A DNA stretch of 46,958 nt from an uncultured Clostridia bacterium (GCA_947626045.1 CANQQS010000006.1:1-46958); one strand, 5' to 3'; counted from the stretch's first letter, positions 35,360-44,517 are shown. Notes: generated by a model from the sequence alone, not told the origin. Numbers and translations are program-made.

Positions 35360-36556
35360 ATGAATTTTAGCATTTTGGCTACATTAGCCTCACTTATAGC
35401 GGGAATATTATATTTTTTCCCCGGAGAATTCCTTTACAAATTTCTCCACGGGAAATTACCGGGACCTGTAACAATAGCCATATACTTCCTTGGGCTTGCA
35501 CTTTGTGTCTTTATTGTAATTCTGATATTAAGTAAGGTTCTGGGCAATTACAGACATGTGCATTATACATTTAGTAAGCTTATCGCAATGGTGCTAGTTC
35601 TAACTATAGTAGGTATACCGCTTGTAAGTGCGGGATGCGAGTTTTTATATGAGTTAGGAATTGCTGAGCAGGCGAAGCCAAAAAACTTTGTATTTCTCAT
35701 TGATAATTCCGGTTCCATGGAAGATAACGATCCGGCAGATCAGCGTTTTTCCGTAGTGGAATCGGTAGCTAATACGCTTCCTCAGGATGCGAATATCGGT
35801 ATATATACCTTTGCAAACGCAACAACCGAAGTTTACAAAGTCGGAACTGCAGTCCCCGGTTCAATCACTATTCCTCCTGAGGCTGTTGATTCCAATGGGT
35901 CAACCAAGCTTTATGAATGTATATATGACGTAGCAAACGAGCTCACCCCTGAAATGACAAAATCTGCTACTAAATTTATTGTTCTTACCGACGGACAACC
36001 GGATAATAAATCCAGTTATAGGCAAGCCATACAGATATGTAATCAGAAAAATATTGCTGTTTCCTGTACAGGATTTGGTAAGTACAATCAGTCAACGTTT
36101 ATTGACTTGGCAAACAGAACCGGCGGAAATCCAATGCCTATAAGCGAGATAAACCAGCTTGCAAATGACATCACCGAGGCGATTAACAAAACTCCGGTAA
36201 ATCGTGACTTAGTAAGTTCAAGAAATGATGCCGCATCAAACAGCATGCTCTATGCGATACTTAGAGTATTGTTCCTGTGCGCTATAGGATTTGTATTTGC
36301 TTATATTAAATACCTTAACGCAGCACTATCAAAATTCTCGCCCGGATTTTTCATTGCATGCCTCGTTTCAAGCTTGATAGGTGGAATACTTGTAGAAGTA
36401 CTGTATCAAATGTATCTCCCCGAATCATTCGGACGTATCGCATTATGTCTTACTTTTGCGTTTACCCCACTGCTTTCAAACAGCTATTATACGCAATTTA
36501 ATTCGGCAAACACAAAATCATCTTTCTCTTCTTCAAGTGGCAATAATCTCTATTGA
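35360..36556 (+). CDS. Polytopic membrane vWA protein (VWA in extracytoplasmic or cytosolic loop)
   Basis: The 398 residues start at ATG after AAGGGGGATAAC. Three transmembrane helices (about 2-20, 36-60, 73-95) are followed by a vWA domain with DNSGS (115-119), a Ser/Thr pair at 181-182 and TDGQPD (210-215), so the MIDAS looks complete. Three further helices (about 294-318, 325-350, 357-376) and a Ser/Asn-rich tail end the protein. It is the only plus-strand gene of the central block and shares its control region with the operon. It is followed by a strong terminator. vWA proteins mediate metal-dependent protein contacts; it likely pairs with the other vWA protein or the GTPase/tubulin parts. 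Confidence 0.85.
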   Translation: MNFSILATLASLIAGILYFFPGEFLYKFLHGKLPGPVTIAIYFLGLALCVFIVILILSKVLGNYRHVHYTFSKLIAMVLVLTIVGIPLVSAGCEFLYELGIAEQAKPKNFVFLIDNSGSMEDNDPADQRFSVVESVANTLPQDANIGIYTFANATTEVYKVGTAVPGSITIPPEAVDSNGSTKLYECIYDVANELTPEMTKSATKFIVLTDGQPDNKSSYRQAIQICNQKNIAVSCTGFGKYNQSTFIDLANRTGGNPMPISEINQLANDITEAINKTPVNRDLVSSRNDAASNSMLYAILRVLFLCAIGFVFAYIKYLNAALSKFSPGFFIACLVSSLIGGILVEVLYQMYLPESFGRIALCLTFAFTPLLSNSYYTQFNSANTKSSFSSSSGNNLY

Positions 36557-36609
36557 AGCTCATAAGAAGAGTACAACAGCAAAAAACACTTTGAGTCAAT
36601 TAAAAATAT

Positions 36610-36650
36610 ATGCGCTCCAACATCGTTGGGGCGCATTTAATTATAATTTT
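36610..36650 (+). terminator. Rho-independent terminator, probably bidirectional
   Basis: A 12-bp stem (ATGCGCTCCAAC, 36610-36621, with GTTGGGGCGCAT, 36625-36636, one G-T pair) has a 3-base loop and a T-rich tail. On the other strand the stem is followed by ATATTTTTAATT, so it could also end the convergent GLUG-gene transcript. Confidence 0.85.
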
Positions 36651-36686
36651 GTTTAAACCGCACATTCCATAAGAGTAACAACGCAT

Positions 36687-39600
36687 CTATTCTTCATCCT
36701 CAAAGTCATCGGGTTCGTCAAATTCTTCGGGCGTGTCCGGTTCGTCGGGTTTATGGTTGGATTTTTTCTTTATGAACGCTATGGCGCAAATCATAATCAC
36801 TCCGAGCAGCAGCAATGCCGCTATACCTGCGGCCGGCGGGATGTTTTGTCTGTATTTTACCGACACTCTGTTCTCTGCGCCCGTAACGTCAAACACGACA
36901 TACTTTCCGCGGCGCGAAGCGTTAAGCTCCTCGCTGCCGCCGTCGGTAAGGCGCGATACCGAAACGCTGCCGCCGTTTTCGCTGAGCAGGCGTATAGTTA
37001 CCTTATCGCTGTCGCCAATATCGGTGTTCATGAGCTTTATATCGTATATCTTCCCGTTATCATCATTAGGCGCTGCTTCAGTGACGGACAGTTCCGACTT
37101 ATCTGTAAAATTACCCTCAGCAAGCGCGACGGCAAGCTTACCGCTCTCGTTCTTTTCGTTGCTTGCGAGAACGGTAATGTACGGCTTGTATTCGCACACC
37201 ACGTCGATATTTTCCGTAACCGTATCAGCCTGCGGCACCGTCCATGTGCCGAAGCAGCCTTCCTTTGGAGGAATGTCGGGATAAGATATACGTTCGGTAG
37301 GTTCGCCGTACTGCACCTCCTGCGTACCGACCACCTTATCGTCGGCGATAAATGTCACGGTAAAGCCCAAAAACCTCGTCGGTATGCCGCCGCGTCCCTT
37401 TAACTCGTCAAACGATATGCTTTCAGCCTTGCCATGATAGCTTACACCGTCTACCGCTCCGACACCGCTGTCCACGTAAAGGTTCTGCGTGAGGTTGTCC
37501 CTGTTCGCGGCGTAACCGCAAACAGCGCCCGTGTTCTCGTCACCGGTGACAGTCACGATTGTACAGCAGCCGTTTAAAACGTTCGCACGACCGGCTATAC
37601 CGCCGACATACCGTTTGCCCGTAAGCGCGCTTTTCGCGTAGCTTTTGCGCACGGACGAATCACTGCGTCCGGCTATGCCGCCGACAAAGCTGCCGCCTGT
37701 GCTTTCCGCGTCCCCGTAATTTTCGCACTTGTATACGGTTCCTATCTCCGCAAGTCCGACAAGACCGCCCGCGCAGTCCTTTTTTCCGATGACGCTGCCT
37801 TCGTTTACGCAGCCTTGCAGCACCGCTTTCGTTTCGTACGCGAAATGCAGCGTGGTCGGCTTTTCTATATCGTCCTCGGGATCTTTCGCGTACTCTATCG
37901 CCATAGCTCCCGCCACGCCGCCGGTGTTACGGTCGGCTTCGATTTTGCCCGAATTTTTGCACTTGTCTATCTTGCCCTGCTTTGTTCCCTCTATATCCTC
38001 GTCCGACACGTCTCGGAATATATCTGCGCCTGACGCTCCGTTTTCAAGCTCTTTGATTTCTCCGTTCATAAGGTCAACTATAACGGCAAGCTGATCGTCT
38101 ATAGCTGTTATGTCGCCCGTTATTTTATTGCGCTTTTCGGAAACGGCACTTTGCAGCTCGTCAACACTGTCCTGCAAATTTGTCTTAAGATTTTCAACCT
38201 CGTCCGATATGCCGTTGAGAGAGTCGAACACATTTTGGCTCGCCGTGCGGAATTCGCTGCCGAGCTTTACAAATTCAAGCTTATCGTCGTTCGCGAGATC
38301 TGTAAGTATTTGTTTGAATTTATCCGTTGCGGATGTTATATCGTCGGCGGCATAGGACAGCATATTTACCGAATCGGTAAGTCCGCTCTTTGCGTCCGTT
38401 ATCTCATTTTCCGTGTCTTGAACGTCCTCGTTGATTTGGTCTGTCGATATGTTTTCGACCGCGCCGCGCATATTGTCAAGACCGCTCGAAATGTCGCCCA
38501 TCGCGCCGCTCAAATGCTCCAGCGCGTCCTCCATGTCGCTTGCCGCATTTTTAAGCGATGAAAAGTCTATCTCCGTATTTTCGATTATCGTTTTCAGACT
38601 TTGATGAATCGACTGTTCCGCCGCGACAACCGCAGCATTGGCTTCCTTTATCTTTGTTACATTTTCGCGCACTTCGCTGAAATCGGTAGCGAATATCGGG
38701 TTTTTCAGTTGTTCCTCTATAGTCTCGAGCGAGGTCTGTATATCCTGCCTTGTCACTATAATATCGCTTACCGCTTCGGTAAGCTCGTTTACTGCATCCT
38801 TAACCTTTGTCTGATTCTTGACCGTAAACGCGTCGTACAGGTCGCCGCTCGCGTCCGCGGCGCGCGATGCCGCAGTTTTCAGCTTGTCCGCCGCGTCCGA
38901 CATATCTCTTAACGCCGCACTTATTTCCTCCGTATTGCCGCTTATTTCGGGAAATTTCAGGCTGAAATTGTCAACCGACGATGCAATGGAATTAAGAGAG
39001 TTTTGCAGATTCACTCCGCCGCTCTCGAGCGCCGCGAGTACGTCGGTGAGATTGCCCATTGTGTCCGAAATAACAGCCGACTGCGCATTTATTTCCGCAA
39101 GGTTATCGTCGATAAAATCCGTGCCTTGATTGATAAGCGTCTCGGTATTCTCTTTCGCCGTTTTAGCGTAACCCGATATTTCACTGAAGCGGATGCGCGT
39201 GTCGCTTTCAAGACCGTCCGTATCGGCAATCATATCCGACATCATATTGTGCAGCTTGTCAAACTCGGCGCGTATGTTGTCTATATCGTCCTCACTTACG
39301 CTCAAAAGAATGTACGGCTCCGCCTGACCGACAATACCGCCGACGTCCTTTCTGCCCTGCACGTGTCCGCCGTTCGAGCAGCCCAAAATATAACCCGCCT
39401 GTCTGCCGGCGATACCGCCGACGTTGTAGCCGATATGCTCGTAACCTATGTCGGCGTTGTTCGTGCAGCCCTGAACGATTCCCGTCGTATAGCCCGCAAT
39501 TCCGCCGGTGTCGCTGTGACCGAGAACGCTCTCCTCCTCGTTTTCCTCCTGTTCCTCGCGGTAGCTCTCAACAATCGCTCCCGCGTCAACATCGAGCGCG

Positions 39601-40253
39601 GTTGTTACGTCCTTCTTCTTTTCCTCATACACCGTATTGACCTGCGCGTTGTTCACGCAGTCGGACAGAAAGCCGCTGTTTTTACCGGCTATGCCGCCGA
39701 CGGAGTTTTCGCCCGTAACAATGCCCGCGGCGGAGCATGACACTATGCGTCCGCTGTCGGTGTTCTCACCGGCGACGCCGCCTATGACGTTTTCACCCTT
39801 AACCGTTCCGTCAAACGCGCACCGCTCTATATTTCCCGAGTTTTCGCCAACGATGCCGCCCGCGTTGCTTTTCGAGCCGTCGGGCGTTATATCGGCTTTC
39901 ACGTTCAGGTCGAACACCGATGCGCCCTCCTGCACGTAGCGGAACACACCCGTGTACGAGCCGCTGCGCGTAACGCTTATGCCCGACAGAGTGTGACCGC
40001 TGCCGTTTAAAACGCCGCCGAACGTGGGAATCGGTTCAAAATATTCACCCGTAAAATCAATATCTTCCGTAATATTCACCGTTTTACCGCGCGACCATGA
40101 ATCGAGCGTGCAATTTTTCGCGAGAGCGTTCCAGTCCTCGCGCGACGCGATATTTATAACGTTTCCATCTGCGCATACAGACGGAATAAGTCCGCACACC
40201 GCGCTAAATATGATGGTGGCTGTGATAAGATACGCGGTCAATTTACGCTTCAT
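36687..40253 (-). CDS. GLUG-repeat, coiled-coil membrane-anchored surface protein
   Basis: The 1188 residues start at ATG after GGCGGAGCAG. A signal peptide (1-28) precedes GLUG-type repeats (about 60-310; GGIVGENSGNIERCAF, GGVAGENTDSGRIVSCSA, GGIAGKNSGFLSDC). A helical coiled-coil domain of about 450 residues (about 315-765; NLQNSLNSIASSVDNF, DSVDELQSAVSEKR) follows, then more GLUG repeats (GGVAGAMAIEY, GGIAGRSDSSVR), an InlB-B-like segment (VTFIADDKVVGTQEVQYGEP) and a C-terminal transmembrane helix (AAGIAALLLLGVIMICAIAFI) with an acidic cytosolic tail ending DEPDDFEDEE. It overlaps the MMPL gene by 11 bp, so the two are coupled. It may be an adhesin or an accessory of the transporter. The last codons hold the right copy of the 19-bp repeat. 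Confidence 0.8.
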   Translation of the reverse strand: MKRKLTAYLITATIIFSAVCGLIPSVCADGNVINIASREDWNALAKNCTLDSWSRGKTVNITEDIDFTGEYFEPIPTFGGVLNGSGHTLSGISVTRSGSYTGVFRYVQEGASVFDLNVKADITPDGSKSNAGGIVGENSGNIERCAFDGTVKGENVIGGVAGENTDSGRIVSCSAAGIVTGENSVGGIAGKNSGFLSDCVNNAQVNTVYEEKKKDVTTALDVDAGAIVESYREEQEENEEESVLGHSDTGGIAGYTTGIVQGCTNNADIGYEHIGYNVGGIAGRQAGYILGCSNGGHVQGRKDVGGIVGQAEPYILLSVSEDDIDNIRAEFDKLHNMMSDMIADTDGLESDTRIRFSEISGYAKTAKENTETLINQGTDFIDDNLAEINAQSAVISDTMGNLTDVLAALESGGVNLQNSLNSIASSVDNFSLKFPEISGNTEEISAALRDMSDAADKLKTAASRAADASGDLYDAFTVKNQTKVKDAVNELTEAVSDIIVTRQDIQTSLETIEEQLKNPIFATDFSEVRENVTKIKEANAAVVAAEQSIHQSLKTIIENTEIDFSSLKNAASDMEDALEHLSGAMGDISSGLDNMRGAVENISTDQINEDVQDTENEITDAKSGLTDSVNMLSYAADDITSATDKFKQILTDLANDDKLEFVKLGSEFRTASQNVFDSLNGISDEVENLKTNLQDSVDELQSAVSEKRNKITGDITAIDDQLAVIVDLMNGEIKELENGASGADIFRDVSDEDIEGTKQGKIDKCKNSGKIEADRNTGGVAGAMAIEYAKDPEDDIEKPTTLHFAYETKAVLQGCVNEGSVIGKKDCAGGLVGLAEIGTVYKCENYGDAESTGGSFVGGIAGRSDSSVRKSYAKSALTGKRYVGGIAGRANVLNGCCTIVTVTGDENTGAVCGYAANRDNLTQNLYVDSGVGAVDGVSYHGKAESISFDELKGRGGIPTRFLGFTVTFIADDKVVGTQEVQYGEPTERISYPDIPPKEGCFGTWTVPQADTVTENIDVVCEYKPYITVLASNEKNESGKLAVALAEGNFTDKSELSVTEAAPNDDNGKIYDIKLMNTDIGDSDKVTIRLLSENGGSVSVSRLTDGGSEELNASRRGKYVVFDVTGAENRVSVKYRQNIPPAAGIAALLLLGVIMICAIAFIKKKSNHKPDEPDTPEEFDEPDDFEDEE
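36709..36727 (+). repeat. 19-bp direct repeat, right copy (putative attachment site)
   Basis: TCGGGTTCGTCAAATTCTT is identical to 7446-7464. It falls inside the codons for the EFDEPD tail of the GLUG protein, in the same frame as in the left orphan tail. It marks where the AT-rich block meets the GC-rich flank. Confidence 0.6.
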
Positions 40254-42567
40254 CTGCTCCGCCTCCCGTCATAATACGCTCCCTCATGTCTTTTCTGATG
40301 TCCTTCAGATTGAACGAGGTCTTTTCTATAATAAAGTCGCCCAAAATTAATAACTGCGGTAGAATACCCATTACGAGCGCGATTGAAATAATCGTTCCCC
40401 TTCCGAGCGTAATACCTATCGCCGATATTGCGGGATCGGATGACAAAAAGCCTATCGCAAGTCCCGCCGCCGCAAGAATTGTACCCGATGTGAATATCGT
40501 CGGGAACGCAAGGTCGAGCGACTTCTTTATCGCGTCATACTTGTTCATCGTGCGCCTAAACTCCGTATAGCGGTTCGTGATAACTATCGCGTAGTCGATA
40601 TTCGCGCCCATCTGAATCGAGCTTACGACGAGGTAGCCCATGAAGAATATCGGCGAGTTCTGCAGTGTCGGGAACGAGAAATTTATCCATATACTTCCCT
40701 GTATTACGAGTATCAGTATAAGCGGCAGTCCCGCCGACTGGAACGTGAAAAACAGCACAATAAGCACGAACAGTATCGACAAAATCGTAATCATGAGGTT
40801 ATCCCTCACGAACGCCGTCGAAAGGTCGTAATCGCTCGTCGAGTTGCCCGCCAGAAGCACGTCCCCGCCGTAATATTTTTTCGCCGTGTCGCGCGCGGTG
40901 TTCAGGAACGCGAACGTTTCCTCGCTTTCTTCGGGAATGTTGAGGTTCATAACAAGGCGCGTATGCGTCATGCTTTCAAGCTGCTCCTTACCGTCCTCAA
41001 GCTTATCGTGCAGCTCGTTTATCTTATCCTGCGTATCGGCATCAGGCGAAACGTACCCGTCCTCCGTCACCTTATAAACGAAGTCGAACAAATCCACGAG
41101 CGCGATTTTATACGTGTCTATGCCGCCGACAATTCTGCCGTAATTTTCTTCCTCTGCGGCGTACGCGGAATACACGAGCCGCACAAGCTCAATATCCATA
41201 TCGGTAAGCTCGGCAAACTGGCGCGGCGTAAGCTTATCTCCGACCGAGTAGCCGTCCATCGCCTCGACCGACGCAAGAGCCGTCACCGAGTCTACCTCGG
41301 GATAATTTTCAAGCTCCTTTGTGAGCAGCTGCTCCTTTTCATAGTCGCCCGACGGCACGATTACCGCAAGCACGTTTGTTTTTGAAAATGTGCGATCTAT
41401 CGTTTCCTGCGCAATCTGCGATTCGTTCTTAGTAAATGTTGTCAGATTGGTATAGCTGTACGCGTAAGGACAGTTGTTCGACAGGAAAAACGCTCCGACG
41501 ATAACGGCTATAAAGATAAACGGCGTTATGTACCTGAGCTTTACAACACCGTTGCTCCACTTTGTAATTTTAGGTACGAAATTCCTGTGATGCGTCTTGT
41601 CGATAAGGCTTGAGAACGACAGCAAAAGTCCGGGCATAAGCGTGAACACCGACATGATGCTTATGATAATAGCCTTAATAAGAACCATACTCATATCGAA
41701 GCCGACCTTAAACTGCATAAAGCTCATCGCCAAAAGACCCGACAGCGTTGTGAGACAGCTTCCCGAAATTTCGGGAATAGCCTTGCACAGCGCGGTAATA
41801 ACAGCCTCGCGCGGCTCCATATTCTCGCGTTCCTCGATATACCTGTGACAGAGAATAATCGCGTAGTCTATCGCAAGCGCAAGCTGCAGCACGATTGCGA
41901 TTGAATTTGAAATAAACGAAATTGTGCCGAACATATAGTTCGTGCCTTTGTTAAGAATAGCCGCCACGCCGAATGTAAGGATAAGAACGGGTATTTCCAT
42001 ATACGTGCGCGATGAAATAAGCAGCACGACAACGATAATCACGCAGGCAATGAGCATAACGAGGTTCATTTCCTTTGCGATTGTGTCCGCTTTCGTGTTG
42101 CCGAGCTCAGCCGAAACGTAAACGTCGTAATCGGCTGTTTTCTCCTTTATTTCCGCGAGCGCCGTCTCGCATATCTCGTCCTGCGCCTCACCCGTAAACG
42201 TCACCGAATACAGCGCCGAGCCGTCCGCATAATGCGCGGTCGTGTCGTCGAACGCAATCTCCTTTACACCGTCCGTGTCCTCCAGCTCGTGAAGAAGCTC
42301 CTCCGCGTCGGAGTAGGATATGTTGTCAACCATAACCTCCGCCGTGGCGTACGTTATAAACTCCTCGTCCATCAGGGTGACGCCTTTGCGCGTTTCCGTT
42401 TCCTCGGACAGGTAATCGGTTATGTTGTTGTTTACCTTTACCCAGCCCGATGAAAAGAGGCTGAATATTATAAGCAGTATGTATATTAAATAAAACGCCT
42501 TGCGGCGGTCTACAATAAGTCCCGCGACCCTTTCAAGCGGCGACGGTTTCCCATGTTCCTTAGCCAT
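40243..42567 (-). CDS. MMPL/RND-family transporter
   Basis: The 774 residues have the MMPL topology: a first helix (about 26-42), a large outside loop, a helix bundle (about 170-325, with ISFISNSIAIVLQLALAIDYAIILCHRY), a second outside loop, and a final bundle (about 590-740, with YLVVSSIQMGANIDYAIVITNRY). The paired DYAI motifs are the proton-relay or sterol-sensing-like regions of the two halves. It has no Walker motif and so is driven by ion gradient. MMPL proteins export lipids or surface molecules. It is encoded between the CmpB-like protein (62-bp gap) and the overlapping GLUG protein gene. The substrate is unknown. Confidence 0.88.
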   Translation of the reverse strand: MAKEHGKPSPLERVAGLIVDRRKAFYLIYILLIIFSLFSSGWVKVNNNITDYLSEETETRKGVTLMDEEFITYATAEVMVDNISYSDAEELLHELEDTDGVKEIAFDDTTAHYADGSALYSVTFTGEAQDEICETALAEIKEKTADYDVYVSAELGNTKADTIAKEMNLVMLIACVIIVVVLLISSRTYMEIPVLILTFGVAAILNKGTNYMFGTISFISNSIAIVLQLALAIDYAIILCHRYIEERENMEPREAVITALCKAIPEISGSCLTTLSGLLAMSFMQFKVGFDMSMVLIKAIIISIMSVFTLMPGLLLSFSSLIDKTHHRNFVPKITKWSNGVVKLRYITPFIFIAVIVGAFFLSNNCPYAYSYTNLTTFTKNESQIAQETIDRTFSKTNVLAVIVPSGDYEKEQLLTKELENYPEVDSVTALASVEAMDGYSVGDKLTPRQFAELTDMDIELVRLVYSAYAAEEENYGRIVGGIDTYKIALVDLFDFVYKVTEDGYVSPDADTQDKINELHDKLEDGKEQLESMTHTRLVMNLNIPEESEETFAFLNTARDTAKKYYGGDVLLAGNSTSDYDLSTAFVRDNLMITILSILFVLIVLFFTFQSAGLPLILILVIQGSIWINFSFPTLQNSPIFFMGYLVVSSIQMGANIDYAIVITNRYTEFRRTMNKYDAIKKSLDLAFPTIFTSGTILAAAGLAIGFLSSDPAISAIGITLGRGTIISIALVMGILPQLLILGDFIIEKTSFNLKDIRKDMRERIMTGGGADEA

Positions 42568-42629
42568 CAGATGCCTCCGAAATATTTACTGACAAGTATT
42601 TTTATGTGTCGGATAATAAACAAGCGTTC

Positions 42630-43241
42630 CTACCGTAACGATACCTTTCCCATAGGCTGCACCCATTTTTCGTACGGCCCCTGATTTATATACATGGACT
42701 CGAAACAGAAAAGGAAGTCAGTCACAAGCACAATCATCATAATTATGCCTATAACCTTCACGGCTCTTTTCGGCATGTGATGTATACTGTCCATAAGCGG
42801 CTCGTAGCAGTAGCCCATAAAAAGCGTTATTACAGCCGCGAACAGCATCGACGTCGGAATTGACGTGTATTTTGTTATGTGGAGCGGTATCTGAGAGTAG
42901 TCCCAGTACTGAAAGCCGAATTTATCCTCAACGATTGTGCCGAGCAGTATTTCGCCGAGACTGACAATGACCATCGCGATAAGAAAATACAGGATATAGC
43001 TCTGGCTGCGCGTCAGGTGTCTGTGATTTTTCTCACCCACCCTTATGTTGTTCGGCGTTCCGACAAACAGGTAAAAGCCGACAACCGTCAGCCCGTAGCC
43101 GAGAAGGAACGGAAGGTTCATGCTCCTATTGTCCATATAGCCGCACGTTATGGCGAGCCAGCCGTTTTCAATCTGAAATCCCATAAATGACACTATGACG
43201 GTCATTAGGTTCAGCTCGTAAAAATTATAACTCTTTTTCAT
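42630..43241 (-). CDS. CmpB-like putative ABC-transporter-type membrane protein
   Basis: The 203-residue membrane protein has about five helices. EDKFGFQYWDYSQIPLHITKYTSIPTSMLFAAVITLFMG matches the conserved W-D-Y-S-x-x-P pattern of the CmpB family (PF06541), often labelled putative ABC-transporter membrane protein. The ribosome site is GGTGGTAAAAT. It is the first gene of the operon with the MMPL and GLUG genes, behind a promoter at 43285-43313. The role is unknown. Confidence 0.65.
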   Translation of the reverse strand: MKKSYNFYELNLMTVIVSFMGFQIENGWLAITCGYMDNRSMNLPFLLGYGLTVVGFYLFVGTPNNIRVGEKNHRHLTRSQSYILYFLIAMVIVSLGEILLGTIVEDKFGFQYWDYSQIPLHITKYTSIPTSMLFAAVITLFMGYCYEPLMDSIHHMPKRAVKVIGIIMMIVLVTDFLFCFESMYINQGPYEKWVQPMGKVSLR

Positions 43242-43284
43242 ATTTTACCACCACTAAACACTTTATGTAAATTCCCATCAATAT

Positions 43285-43313
43285 ATAATACCACTTTTTT
43301 CTGAGATATACAA
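43285..43313 (-). promoter_or_regulatory. Promoter of the CmpB-MMPL-GLUG operon
   Basis: On the minus strand TTGTAT (43308-43313) and TATTAT (43285-43290) are 17 bp apart, 44 bp before the ATG. Confidence 0.5.
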
Positions 43314-43338
43314 TACTTTTAGTCAAAAAAACGCGTAC

Positions 43339-44514
43339 TCAATAGTATTTTACATTTACCGCTTTGCCCATGCTCTGCGCCGCGTCCTTTATGCCCTCGA
43401 CAAGGCTCATGCGCACGGTGAGGTCGAAGCTTACGCCCGTGTCCTTGTGCGCTTCGTTAATGGCTGTTCCGACAAACATGTTTAGCGTCGTACATTCCTC
43501 AATGATAATACGCGCTGTTTCCGACGCGCCGTTTCCCATATCAAGCTCAATAAAGAAGTCCGCGTCAATGTCGTCGGAAGCGTAACGCTTCAAAAGTCCG
43601 AGAGCCTTGTTGAGCGTGAGTACGCCCTCGGTTACAAGGTCTATACCGTCTATTTCGGCTGTGGGCGGAACGCCGTCGTCCGACGACGCCATATTCGTCT
43701 TTATCTCCTTGCCGAGGACGCGCGCGGCAATGTTAGCGCTTGTGCCGCCGGAAATTATCTTTTTGCCGTCGGTCGCCATAAAGTCACGCATAAGCCGCTC
43801 GTCGTCGTCCGCGCTTTCGGGAGGGCCTGTGAACAGATTTACGATTTTTTCCTCGACCACGCGCGCAACGGCAACGGTAGTGTCGTCGCCGGGCTTCGAT
43901 ATATAAAGCTCGTCGCACGCCTGACTCAAAACCGACGCAAGACGCGACGCGGAATTTGTTTTCGACACGCGGCTTAATGTGTACTCCGCCATTTTGTCCC
44001 ACGTCCAGCCGTTAAGGTCGAGTATATCGCCCGCACCGGCGTAGATCACTCCGTCGCTCATCAGCACGAAGCAGTCGCCTTTTTCGGCTTTGAAGCGGTA
44101 CTCGCGTATCTTCTTACCGCCAATTTCGCGCGTTTTGTACGGGTATTTCACGATTTCCTTATTCCGCACAAACACGCAGTCGGGGTTGTCGTACTCTACG
44201 AGGTACGCGTCGCCGCCGTGCGATATTTGCAGTATGGAAAAAGTCGCGTACGCCACCTTTCTGACGCTGCATATAGGGAGCGTGTTTGCTATCGTTTCAA
44301 CGCACTCGTCTATCGTCGCGCCCTCGGCTGTCATTGTGGCGAGTATTTTTGAGGTCAGCGTCGCGAGTATGTTCGCCTTTACGCCGCTGCCCATGCCGTC
44401 GGCAAGAATAAGAATGTCGCTGTCGGCTGTTTTCACTATCTCAACCTTGTCTCCGCAAAGCTCCTCGCCGTATTTGTTAAGGCTTTTCCAAGCCATATCG
44501 GTCGTCACGTTCAT
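43339..44514 (-). CDS. SpoIIE-type PP2C serine/threonine phosphatase
   Basis: The 391 residues have the SpoIIE phosphatase motifs: ILADGMGSGVKA (36-47), LMSDGVIYAGAGD and GDDTTVAVARV, supplying the metal-binding Asp residues. The C-terminal part (from about 225; GGTSANIAARVLGKEI, PPTAEIDGIDLVTEGVLTLNKAL) is a second domain typical of the phosphatases beside sensory [FeFe]-hydrogenases. AGAGGATTAAGCT precedes ATG, overlapping the hydrogenase gene's end, which lies 3 bp upstream. It probably removes phosphate from a protein such as the STAS protein at 46344 in answer to the hydrogenase sensor. This partner is inferred from the neighbourhood. Confidence 0.88.
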   Translation of the reverse strand: MNVTTDMAWKSLNKYGEELCGDKVEIVKTADSDILILADGMGSGVKANILATLTSKILATMTAEGATIDECVETIANTLPICSVRKVAYATFSILQISHGGDAYLVEYDNPDCVFVRNKEIVKYPYKTREIGGKKIREYRFKAEKGDCFVLMSDGVIYAGAGDILDLNGWTWDKMAEYTLSRVSKTNSASRLASVLSQACDELYISKPGDDTTVAVARVVEEKIVNLFTGPPESADDDERLMRDFMATDGKKIISGGTSANIAARVLGKEIKTNMASSDDGVPPTAEIDGIDLVTEGVLTLNKALGLLKRYASDDIDADFFIELDMGNGASETARIIIEECTTLNMFVGTAINEAHKDTGVSFDLTVRMSLVEGIKDAAQSMGKAVNVKYY

Positions 44515-44517
44515 AGC

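Noticed and set aside
7477-36556. A MoxR-vWA ternary system
   Set aside because: Two vWA proteins are present, but I find no MoxR AAA+ ATPase; the P-loop genes are EssC, a CpaE-like ATPase and a zinc-ribbon GTPase.
7465-36708. A complete integrative element
   Set aside because: The flanking repeat fits, but I see no integrase, relaxase or replication gene, so I call only a putative insertion.
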